From Stictocephala bisonia (lineage: Eukaryota; Arthropoda; Insecta; Hemiptera; Membracidae): 64,000 bases of DNA. The stretch lies in assembly GCA_035578905.1 (NCBI GenBank), contig JAQJVL010002170.1, positions 1-64,000 of the forward strand, in the 5' to 3' direction. Below are positions 44,148-56,000 of this stretch, in pieces (the stretch's first letter is position 1; every line of letters begins with the position of its first letter). Position numbers and translations under genes: made by a program. A model generated the notes under the pieces. That model was not told the DNA's origin and made no database searches. It saw nothing but the letters and a program-made list of their open reading frames with translations.

Positions 44148-46203
44148 CAGGGTGAGTCTCTACTGACACCATTAAATTTACCTGTTTGTTGTACTCACAA
44201 AAAGGAACAAAAAAGTCCGTATTAACCTGTGTCCGATTCTCAACTGTTTGGCTGTAAGGGCTCATATTGTGTGTTTTTAAAATTACTTGACATTAACTCA
44301 CTGATTGAGCTACAAAAACCAAAGCAAAACATCTACCAGATTCTAATTAATACCATTAAAAAGATCGTTAAATTCTCTATAAATGTCAATTATTTTGTAA
44401 GCAAACATAAATAAAAACTAGATTTTCTAGAGGAAGTTTATTAAACAAATATGCAACATGTATTTTGCTCCAATTGTTTAAGGCCCCATATCAGCACATA
44501 AATGTAGTCTAATTTAATGTAAAGTTAAGTAGAAAACATTTCTCACAAATAAGCTTGGAATAGATGTATAATTTAATTGGGTTGAATATCATGAAACCAA
44601 AAATAACACCTAAAATATTTCATAAAACATGGTTTATTCGGTTGTACTTAACAAACAAATTATCAGTCTTTCCGAAATAAAAAACATAATAACTGTAATA
44701 TTTAGATAATCATGCTTTATTATAACAAAAACTACTTTAATAAGTGTTCAATATGTCCACCATTTTCCCTTATGCAGGTACGGACTCGGTTCCTCAACTC
44801 CCTTACACTTGCCTTTAGATTGATTTCATTTCTAAGGCGCCTAACAGCCCTCACGATTCGATGTCTCTATTCTTCGGCTGTTTGTACTGTACTTCTGTTC
44901 ACTTCTTACCTCAAAGAACCCCAGACGTAGTAATCAATAGAGTTGAGGTTGAGACACACTTTACTCCTGTCCAGACAATTGAACCCAGAGACCCTCCTCT
45001 GAGACGTCAATTTTGTCAATGGGTTTTACAGCACGATAATGCAGATTTTCTTAAAACAATCTTGTGGACAGACGAATCTACATTCAAACGAGACGGTGTT
45101 TTTAACTACTACAATGAACACTTATATGACACTGAAAATCCATATCTTTGTCGTGAATCACGGAGCCATACTTGGTTTAAATTAAACGTGTGGGTTGGAC
45201 TGATAGGGGACAAGCTGATAGGTCCCTACCTTGATCTCCCTACATCATTAACTAGAGTTCAATACCTTCAATTACTAAATAATATCCTACTAGACTTTCT
45301 CGAAGACTTGCCGTTGGAATTGCGTCGGCGCATTATTTACCAGGCAGATGGAGCACCACCACACTTCAACATGTGCTGTTGCTTAACCACCACGGTCCCC
45401 TGACCTCAACCCTATTGATTACTACGTATGGGGTTCTTTGAGGTAAGAAGTGTACAGAAGTCCAGTACAAACAGCCGAAGAATAGAGACATCGAATCGTG
45501 AGGGCTGTTAGACGCCTTAGAAATGAAATCAATCTAAAGGCAAGTGTAAGGGAGTTGAGGAACCGAGTCCGTACCTGCATAAGGGAAAATGGTGGATATA
45601 TTGAACACTTATTAAAGTAGTTTTTGTTATAATAAAGTATGATTATCTAAATATTACAGTTATTATGTTTTTTTATTTCGTAAAGACTGACAATTTGTTT
45701 GTTAAGTACAACCGAATAAACAATGTTTTATGAAATATTTTAGGTGTTATTTTTGGTTTCATGATATTCAACCCAATTAAATTATACATCTGTTCCATGC
45801 TTATTTGTGAGAAAAGTTTTCTACTTAACTTTACATTAAATTAGACTACATTTATGTGCTGATATGAGGCCTTAAACAATTGGAGAAAAATACATGTTGC
45901 ATATTTGTTTAATAAACTTCCTCTAGGAAATCTAGTTTTTATTTACGTTTGCTTACAAAATAATTGACATTTATAGAGAATTTAACGATCTTTTTAATGG
46001 TATTAATAAGAATCTGGTAGGTGTTTTGCTTTGGCTTTTGTAGCTCAATCAGTGAGTTAATGTCAAGTAATTTTAAAAACACACAATATGAGCCCTTACA
46101 GCCAAATGGTTGAGAATCGGACACAGGTTAATATGAACTTTTTTGTTCCTTTTTGTGAGTACAACAAACAGGTAAAATTAATGGTGTCAGTAGACTCACC
46201 CTG
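44148..46203. mobile_element. Mariner-type element rebuilt as a long inverted repeat
   Basis: Both ends read CAGGGTGAGTC...CTACTGACACC and are flanked by TA (44146-44147, 46204-46205), as in the Tc1/mariner superfamily. The left arm 44148-44958 and right arm 45403-46203 are inverted copies of each other over about 0.8 kb with few differences. The right arm holds the 3' part of the transposase gene in sense; the left arm holds the same part in antisense. Only the 444-bp centre is single-copy and holds the catalytic core. The element thus lost its own left half and replaced it with a copy of the right half. Confidence 0.85.
44959..45616 (+). pseudogene. Mariner-type transposase, core and C-terminus, N-terminus missing
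   Basis: The single-copy centre encodes DPPLRRQFCQWVLQHDNADF, ILWTDESTFKRDGVFNYYNE (first catalytic Asp), TWFKLNVWVGLIGDKLIGPY and IIYQADGAPPHF (second Asp). About 25 residues are then missing before PDLNPIDYYVWGSL, with the third acidic residue (Asp) in another frame. The C-terminus runs ...RAVRRLRNEINLKASVREL to a stop near 45620, with in-frame TAA (after GSLR) and TAG (after TAEE). The DNA-binding N-terminus is absent. Relatives of this IS630-Tc1-mariner branch are common in insects. It cannot encode an active enzyme. Confidence 0.8.
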
Positions 46204-46378
46204 TATAGTGATTTATTGTAGAGTTTTAATATGTAATGATTTATTGATAAGCAAATTTTGACAGAGTGCAACTGCCTAACTGCCTTGTTTTAGATTAGAG
46301 TTGTACTTGTAGATTTATACTTGACATGTCCTATTCAAACTTATGTTTGTCAACGGAATAAATGATTCTTGATTCATT

Positions 46379-46938
46379 AGTTGGTTTGGTTAGTCCTTTT
46401 TTTATGTAGTATGCATGTTTGATTGTAAAAAATACACTTATAAAATTTAACTCCATTGTGAAATTTTTTTATGACAGTAGTCCTTGTATTTCAATATTGG
46501 TTTCCAACATATTGGTATATCGAAATGCTGTACAGTCGCTCATATCATTTTTTTTTATCATTTACGGATTATCAGTTCTTTAAGTTTAATTTTAATTAGT
46601 TTATACGGTGAAGTTATGAAAGGGAAATAAAATACAGTGTTACAGTATTACAATTTTAAATTACCCGCCAAATAGTGCTCTCTAACCCATAACTTCCAGT
46701 TTTTGTTTTTTCTCTTTAAAAAGTTTAATAAAAGCATATTAATTTTTTTTCATTATTTTATCAAATTTAATTCTAGTATTTTATAAAAGTTGTCTTTTAA
46801 AATTGGAATAAAAAGAAATTGGCACAAATACTTATGAACAGGCATTTCCAAATGCATGATGGGATAGCCGATTTGTCTGTCGTCTGTTCGTCTGTTGGTT
46901 CTTCCATCTTCTCCATCTCGTCTGGGACCGATAGAAAG
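46379..46938 (+). promoter_or_regulatory. ATP5F1A upstream region and 5' UTR
   Basis: AT-rich until about 46845. Then comes a pyrimidine-rich stretch without A-tracts (CTGTCGTCTGTTCGTCTGTTGG, about 46878-46900, then cttctccatctcgtctggg) leading to the start codon. Such pyrimidine-rich leaders are common at promoters of mitochondrial and translation genes. No TATA box in position was noted. The start site is not defined. Confidence 0.4.
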
Positions 46939-47004
46939 ATGGCTCAGCTCTCAATTCGTTTAGCTTCTGCTTTGGCAAAGCAGTTATCTGTTGCTGCTCC
47001 CCAG
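46939..47004 (+). CDS. ATP5F1A: ATP5F1A exon 1 coding part
   Basis: ATG in the context gaaagATGG, 22 codons ([20 protein letters not shown]..), donor CAG|gttagt. It is an amphipathic, Lys/Arg-containing, acid-free sequence, as expected for a mitochondrial presequence. The upstream in-frame ATG at 46819 is not needed and would add a non-presequence-like leader. Confidence 0.93.
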
Positions 47005-50000
47005 GTTAGTAAGGATATATTCTATTAGTTTATTTAATATATAGCTACTTAACTTGTTACTTCACCCACTTTTTATTTCTTGTAGGTTGAGATGGTGTAC
47101 CTGAGTTTTGTCGGGTCACGAGAAGGGCAAGGCTCTTGAGGTATTATATCGATAAATAATTTTTTTATATTGTACGCAAATATTTATAAATTTCAGAAAA
47201 AACCCGTTGCCAAATCTATTTGAATCCACAAAATTAATTTTTTTCAAGTTTATGTTGAGGTCAAACTCCCATGAACTAGGCCTAGTTATGTATCCTTGTT
47301 GGAAATAATCATAAACTAACAGACATTTGGGTAATTAAGCTGTTTCTACATACTAGCCCAACCGAAATATGAAAACATCGTAAATAATATTCAACAGAAA
47401 GACCAATCATGTTTTTAACCAAGAAAATCAGACATTAAATGAACTGGCCTTATTAATCACTTTCTAATCTGTAGTGGACATACCTGAATCTAGTTTTTAC
47501 ATTGTAGTCAACTAGGCCTATATCGGTCTGTATTTACCTTTAAACGGAATTTTGTTTTATATCTGAGAAGATGACCAGTGTTTCTTGTTTGCCACCTTGG
47601 GAACATTTTATTTTTTACCACACTTTCCACTAACTATGTTGCTCAATGGTTTGAGTTTATGCTCCGAATCTTGGTGAACATCTAACCTAACACTTCTTTC
47701 ATACACCACGGCTGGTTGTCCGTTGCCACCAGTAGACTGCACATGTTATCTTAATTCTAAAATTATTAATAACCCCACAAATATCACTCGGAATCATGTG
47801 CAAACCTATTGTTTTATCCACAGATTATTATTTTCCCAAGTTTTTACTATTGAAGTACAAAATTAAACTGAGGGATACAAATTGTGAACTACTCCGCTTG
47901 TAAAGCTGACTGCAAATTCATAGATGACAGATTGCAAATGTCAATTTTAGTATGGGCTTATATTTCTTAGTTCCTTATTACCTAACCGGATCTAATTCCA
48001 TTAACCTGACCGAATTGCTCCTACACCCCATTTAGGACGCCTATATTTTTGGTATTGAAATTTTTCACCGTCGTAGAAGATTTTCATGTATTGCAGAGTC
48101 CTACATTTTACTCTATTTTGATTTTATAGTGAAAGCAAAGATAGCCTCATAGTAGGTCTGCATTTAAAAACATTAGGTGTCATAAGAAGCAATAACTTAG
48201 CAATATTCTAGAAAAATTATTCTTAAACCTCCTATTGATAGTTGCAGCTGCATCTGCAATTAAGTCCGCCACGTGAATGTTAAATTTTGCCGACGCACCG
48301 GCAACTATGCTGACCTTTGTTTTATATATATATGATATTCACTTACTATTACTGCATCAATAATACTTTATGCGATATCGATCGAACCATTGGATGTTAC
48401 TGAATCATTGACAATCAAATATAATCGATGTATACTCATCGAGAGAATTATTATTTTTGTTTACAAATCATCCTTAAAACCTTTGCTTCATGTACATATG
48501 ATTTTTCTTTCTTGTATTTTTTTCTGTAAATATTGTATATAAAGTGATTATATTCATAAACTGTACTAAATTTGAAACAACATGGCTATTTTGGTTTTGT
48601 TTATTTCAAGAAATTTGTTTCTATGGTGATTGTGATAAATTTTTCGAAACAAAAGAAATAACTATCTTCTTCAATTTTTGATCTACAACTTTTTTTTATT
48701 CAAGCTATGCGCATGAAAGTTACATAATTATATTCTATGTAATAATACATATATAATGATGTGCATGTAGACTTAAAATGTTATCTTTTTATTATTTTTT
48801 AATCAGAAGTCTGCAAAACAAGTGAAATATGTGCAACATTTTCAGGTTACACAGTGAACATTAGGAGGGTTAGTAAAAAGTTTCTCCGCTTTAGTACCTA
48901 AAATGATTTTAATTTTTAACTAATTAGACTTTGAAAAAAAACTGACTTTCAGATTAAGTTATTTTTAATCCAGAAGCCAGAGCTGAACTTGACTTGGATC
49001 AAACAAATTAGCCTACTTAACTCAATGGCTCTTGTGGCATATTTTTTCAATAATTTCTCTCACTAGAAACACTACTATTGGTAGCAGTTTCTTCTTACTC
49101 TTCTAAATCCTCATTAGTAATCTTTTATTATTTTTAGACGCGTACCTGCCTGGAGCGTATAAAATCACTGTCTCTAAAAAAATCAGTTCTAAAATGTATT
49201 TTCTTTTACAAACCAATACGTTCTCCAGGGGCAGCCATTAGAGTTAGATATTAATAAATGATAACGTAAGTGCAAACGCTCTTGTATAGGCCTACAACGT
49301 GCTTATTATTTGTTTACATTGGTGTTTTAAATATAAGTTATTGCTACGGTACTGTTATTGTTTATTCACGGAGAAAGAAATTAACATGCTGGAAGAGAAC
49401 TTTTGAGTATAATACAGGTTTAAATACCATTATAGTGATGATGTATTCATTCAGAGCTGGTAGTGATAAGATAACTGAAAATCTTTGATGTTTATAATAT
49501 CTGCCTATTGCCAGGAATCTTAAGTGTTGCGTCCGCTTTTGTGGATTAATAGCCTTTCTTAGTTACGTGTTTTGTTTTTCAATTATTGGTGTTATCATGT
49601 CAGTTTTCTATATAATATCACGTCTTTACAGCAACAGTTTTCTATATAATTTTTCATCCATTCTCATATTATTACGCTAGTCATCTGGTTCTGTTCTAAG
49701 CTCTCATTATATTAGTATTCGACAGAAGGTTCCTCCTGCATATATAGACGAAAAAGGTAGGTATATATTAGTTTCGTGTTAAATATTTAGGTCCTCATAT
49801 AGCTTAGTCATCTCAGAAATTCTAAACATATAGGCTAATTTTTTAGTGTAATTTCTTCTCTAATGTCATGATTTCATTAATTTCTGATAGAGCATAAATA
49901 CCCGTTTATAAAACATTTTTATTTAAAGCATGACTCTACATGCTTTGACTTTTTAGTTATCCTCAAGTAGGCCTATATAAATTCAAGTACAGTACAACCT

Positions 50001-53000
50001 CGGCCTAATGTGGCGAAGGTCAAGCCAGATACGATATAAGCCGGATAAAAAATAAGTCATAAATAATTTGGTTTTATTAGAGAAACACGTTTAGTAACTG
50101 ATAACAGACAGCACAAGTAAGCGGGGCGTCTACAATTACTGTGACGCAACTTGCTCTGCAGCAAGTGTAATGAAACAAACGATGTTAATCACGATCACCA
50201 ACTTTGATGCTGCTTCACAATACAATAAGAAAGATATTTATGTACTATTTCCCCCACTCACAAAATGGACTCTTCCAGCCAACCACACCGAACAGAAGTA
50301 AACAACATTGCCAGCTCATATCTTCAGGCGCATTATTAAATTATTACGCAGTAACAAGCGACCACTTGTCGAGAGAGTCAATACAGCACCTGCAATATGC
50401 GAAATACAAAACCAAAACACTTGTGTATGAGAATTTTTTAAAACTGAAAGGCGCTTCCGATAATTGTAATTTTATCTTGTAAATAATTGTTATTGTTATC
50501 TACTTGCTACACGGACTGTCGGATAAAGTGAGGCTGGATAATCGAGGTTGTACTGTAGTATAATAATTCATTAACCCTATGAGTGCCAGGAGGTTTGCCT
50601 TGTATGTTTGTATAATAATTTAGTTTGTATTTCTCTTGACTTTGTCTATTGCTGTAATGCTGAACAACAATAAAATTTCTATTTATTTATTTATTATTAT
50701 TTATTTATGTATTTCTCTTGACTTTGTCTATTGCTGTAATGCTGAACAACAATAAAATTTCTATTTATTTATTTATTATTATTTATTTATGTGTGTGAGA
50801 AAACTATGTAGTAGTGCGAGAAAACCCAGGCGGATATTAAGAGTTTAGCAGCTGTTCGGAAAAACAAATATAACTTTTTAATTCTTGGTATAAATTAATT
50901 TGTTTTGTTTTATTTATATTTGTTAGATTCTAACTAAAAATAATAGGCTTAGCTAAAGTATCATGCTGAAAACGTCATATTTTTAAATTAAGAAATCTTT
51001 TATTTACTAAAAAAATTTTCTAGGCCCTATACAATTTTTCAAGTTTGATTAATATTTAGTCCAATAACAAATTCCTCACACTGTTAGCTGATGTGTTTTT
51101 GAAAACAGGACATATTTTTGTATATAGACATTAAAAATCAAAATTTTTATGTTCTATTTTTCATTTGCCGCGTAATAACTTCATCAAAAGTAAAATATTC
51201 TTCACAATTATTGTTTCTAGGCCTATTTTAAATATTGCTGTTCTTAGTTTCACAAAAATAAACAATATTTACAAATCCTTGTTGACCGTTTTAAATATAT
51301 TTGGGTAAAAAAATAATTAAAAAAAGCACTAACATTAGGAATGGTAAAGTAGGGATAAAGCCCATTTTATGTGTTTTGCAAGTAAATCTATTTTTTCCTT
51401 TTCCTCTTACTTGAGTCATACATCTAAAGGCACCAATACTAAAATGCCAAAATAAACTAGATCAAAGTGTAAAAAATCACGAATAAACCAGATAACTCAA
51501 GTCATAAAACACTTGATTGTCGAAAGCTCATGACATTGCCATGACCATGTGAATTACAAATTATTTAATGTATTATATATTATAGTGACCATGTACTATA
51601 ACAGTTTAAATATCTATGAAAATATGGGTATTTTGTGATAACATTTACAACTATTTTATTGTAAATGTATAGCCTTATTATTAATAATATATTACACTTT
51701 TTTTGCCACAACCTCCTAGTCGGACGTTGGCACTCAAAGGGTTAAGTAACAATTTTTAGAAATAGTAATTTTTGTAAGTGTATTAATTGAATCTATATAC
51801 CATTTTTGAAGATGACTATAATGCCAATATTTATATAAATGTGTATAAATTGTTCAAATATTAATTTTTCTGTACAAATTAAATCTTTGCTATCCATTAA
51901 ACATAATGATTGAATATTTCATTGAGATATAAGACAACAACATTTTTTTGTATGTTTTTCAATGATAATGAATAATTATTTGTGCGTTTGAATAATATGA
52001 CTGTGGAGCATAGCTAAATCAAAGGATAAATTGGCTTATCCTTAGAAAGGGTCATTTATTAATGTCCTACTCAGTATTTAAAAACCATTACTTAAAATGA
52101 TCGTAATAGCCAGCCATTTTGTGCTTATTATTCTTGAGAACACATTTTAGCCAAAAAATATATTCCCTTTTTAATAAGTGACATCACACAAGTGTAAACT
52201 GTGTGAGAAAACCCATGGCACAAGTGATTTATTGTAGGCTACTTTTAATGATTCAAATGATTTATTCAGACAATAAATTTTTAGAAGCAATAGGCTGTCA
52301 TACAAATAAAATAAAATGAATCGTGCAATAAATAAATTCATACATACATCAAGCACGAAGAAACATTGTCTTAACTAATAAAGCAATTCAAAACCATGCA
52401 ACTAACTACATTGTGCAAACATGTACATTGTGTAAACAAAACATGCAAACATACATTAGTAGAAGTTTTCACTAGTTAGTCTACAGATACTCATTCAAGC
52501 GTTTGTGGTCCGAGTGCGGTAGATTGGATTTGTTATAAGCCAATTTTTAACCACCCTTGCAAATTTAAAATTTGGAAGACCCCTTATAATCAGAGGTAGC
52601 CTATTATATTACTTAATACCTGTAACATGAAAGCAACATAAGGATTTGGAAAGTTTAAATCTAGGTACAAATATATTGTTGTTACCTCTAGTATAATGAG
52701 AGTATAAACTATTATTCACTATTTGTTGCTCATCCCTTCTCTTAGTTTCAAGGAGACATTCATACACATATTGGTTTACTATAGTTAAGATCTTATTTTG
52801 GTAAAACAATGGCCTACAATGGTCCAACCAGCCAGCTCCTGATATGAGGCGAACTGCTTTCTTTTGGAGCAAGAGAATTTTGTGAGCACTAGGAGTATGA
52901 CTCCAGAGCCTGATCCCATAAGAGAGTTGAGAATGGAAAAAAGTAAAATAAGCCTGCCTCGGGTAGTGCCTGGTTAGACCACCGGCCAACCTCCTGAGAA

Positions 53001-56000
53001 GATACAATATACGACTCAATCGCCTGCAGACCGCATCAACATGTACTGGACTCCCACAGTAACCCAGAGTCCAATGTAAAGCCCAATAGTTTTACAGGAT
53101 TATCTTTTATAGGAACTTTACTCAACGTAAACGTGATCTCCTGAGTCTTGTTTTCATTTAACAAGAATTTATTAATCTCAAACCAATGAGAAGCAATTGT
53201 CATTAATTCATGAACAAACAGGATCAATATACAGGATGAAAGTGTTAATCCAGGAATAAGAGAAGTGCATAATGAAAGTGTTAATCCAGGAATAAGAGAA
53301 GTGCATAATGAAATGTTCTCTTAGGGCTATCTTGAGAAAAATCAAACAGAATCTTATTACTCCTCTGTCTGTTTTTGTCTATTTACAGTTTTTGCATCAT
53401 ATTTGTAGAGTATTGAACTCGTTACTTTTACTAAAATTAAACATTTGTAATTATAAATAGACTTATTGTCATAGCTAACTGTTACATTTTTGTATAGGTT
53501 GCTTGGCCTGCAGCTCAGGTTGGAAGCCGTAACCTCCACGTGTCATGCAGTAAGCGAGCTGCTGAGATCTCTTCTATTCTTGAAGATCGTATTTTGGGAA
53601 ATGCACCTAAGGTATGCAGAGGCTAGGCACAATGTTTAGAAAGTTGATTTTTGTTTGAACTCAATTAGAATAACACTTTTTTTGGAACTATGATATAAAA
53701 TCAGTTTGACACTATCTTATTTGTTATTAGTTTAATGCCAACAATCTGGTCAAACTTTACGTGTTCCTACTCATTTCAGTCAAATAAATATATAAAAACA
53801 TTGTAAATGTGTGCAAAATAGTGTGCTGAATCATATCCTTTTCCTTGAAATTTTCTATTCAACTGAAAAATTAAGACACAAAGCATTTTCCATAAATTCT
53901 TATTTACACTGGTACCTTCAGTTGGGTAGAGAGACATGTACCAGTGGTACTAAAAATTTACGTAGTTTTTGTTCCTATATGTGATCTTGGTGTTTTTGTT
54001 TGTTGACATTAACTTTTAAGTTTGTTGATGCACTTATCACTCCTACTATATTAATTAAGTGTCCAGTGTCTGTGTAATTAGTTTTGAACTAGCAAATTTT
54101 AAAATTTTTGAAGGTATCATTTAACAAAATTTTGTGATACAAGACCTTGGATTAGTGAAAAAAGACCAATGCAAAATGGAAGTTTTTGAAAGATTTTCTG
54201 AACAAAGTCATAATTTTCATGGATAAGCTTCCATGATTATGTACATTATATACATTGGCCGATGTTTCGGGCTGAATATTGAGTCTCATCTTCAAAGCTG
54301 ACATGAGCTGAGTCTACAACTCAAGTGGCAAGAGCAGGCCAGGTGCGCAGGTTTGGCTATATCTGTTGGCGGTCACATGCCCACTGTGGGATTAGTCAAT
54401 GGCAGTGATGACATTGGAGTATTGTCCATTGGTGATGTCACTTTACCTGCTGGGAATCCTGGGCGGGCGACTGACGTAGATTGGATGCTTTGTGTTACTG
54501 GTGTCCATGTTTGACTTAATTCTAAACCTTGATACTTATTGATATTATTTTATTTATCTTTATCTCAACGGCTTCTAAAACCTATCTTTCATGATACCGT
54601 ACTTATTAACAGGAGCAATAATTTTTATACTGTTAAACTCAATTGCATGTTTTGTTTCTAGAGGATGTCCAGCTAGAGATGATTTTTCAATGTCAATATT
54701 CTTGGTACATCTGATATGTTTTTTAAGTCGTGTTGATACCATTCTGCCTGTTTCGCCTATTTACTATTTGCCCCAGGAACAGTTTATTCTATATATTCCA
54801 GACATGTTGTAAGGTATTCTGTCCTCGATAGGTCTTAGTATGTTCTTAATTTTGGCCATATCAAAAACTGTTTTGATTTTATGTTATTGTGATAATCTAC
54901 TGATATTCTCTGATGGTACCGTGTGCTCAGCAGCAGTGAACACGTAAGAACTCTTTAGATATACTCATTTTAGTTAAGTATTAATTTTTCTTTATGAGGT
55001 TAAGTGTAAGAGAAGACCTAATGGTCCTAACTTTGCCTCAGAAAATAAAATGTTTTTCATTTCATGGTCCCTTAGCATATGGAAGTACTGCGGTTTCGAA
55101 AATTTCATTGTTCTCTTGATTTTTTGCTCTTGATTGTCTGTGCAAGGCTCTAAGTAGTCAAAAGTGAGTGTTCAATGTCTTAGGCATGGTTCACACTGAA
55201 CTGACATTAGGCGGAGACAAGGCATGGACGAGGCAAAGACATGGCGTGTGCAATACACACTGAAGTGGCACGATCCAGTCGTGGAAAAATTTGTCAGTAA
55301 ACTGGTTGTATATTTGTGCAATAGTTGTTTATTTTAAAACTGGTTTGGTTTAAAAATCTATCACAACATAGATAGCATATAAGAAGACGATGAAGATAAG
55401 TTAGGCATAGTGTTCTTAAAAAATTTGCACACAAAAAAAGGAGAAGATTTAGGGTCCATCCACTGAGGCCACAGATCACTCTCGATACGCCACTAACGTC
55501 GGTGAAGGGATGGCAGAAGGGCGGCTGCCACAATCACGTCACTTGTGTGTGCATTGGGTTATTTGTTTACGTATGCAAGGCGTGGAAGGGACATATGTCC
55601 GTGCCACGTCTCGCTCGACGTCCATTCAGTGTGAACTGCGCCTTAGTACTTCAGATCCTAATGCCATTACCTGAAGTGTTCATTCACTACTGAATTGTAA
55701 TATCCTATTTTACTTATTTATGTTGGGTCAACACTGGGTGACGAGAGGTACAAATTTCCAACTTTAATTCTGGAAATCAGTACTAAACAAAATGGGCAAG
55801 TGACATATCACTTAGTCACTGAGCCCTCTGTAATATAAAATATTAAATAGTGGTTTATATCTTTTTTGTCAAATTTATCAATTTTGCTTTAACTGAGTAG
55901 AATCACAAGGCCTATTGCTAGCATAGTGAATAGCATCCTGTCTTTAATGCTGGGAGTAGGGTTGAAGTCCTGGAAGTTCCAACAATTTAGCCAGGTGGTC

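Larger units (their letters stand above)
41613..46378 (+). mobile_element. CR1-like non-LTR retrotransposon, interrupted by a mariner-type element
   Basis: Starts in the endonuclease at about 41613, directly after the Helitron-like 3' end, and runs through linker and RT to 43952. Then comes an AT-rich 3' UTR with three or four imperfect units of GTAATTTATTG...TTTTAATATA (44045-44147, 46206-46250). It ends near 46378 with GGAATAAATGATTCTTGATTC. The mariner-type insertion (44148-46203) splits the 3' UTR; the UTR reads smoothly across it. Confidence 0.75.

Noticed and set aside
44712..44930. 72-codon open frame in the left mariner arm
   Set aside because: It is the antisense shadow of the duplicated transposase C-terminus.
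47640..47690. tRNA-like segment near GCTCAATGGTTTGAG
   Set aside because: No B-box at the right distance and no foldable arms.
50204..50482. 92-codon open frame within the pogo-like element
   Set aside because: No similarity to pogo transposase motifs and no composition bias; probably chance.
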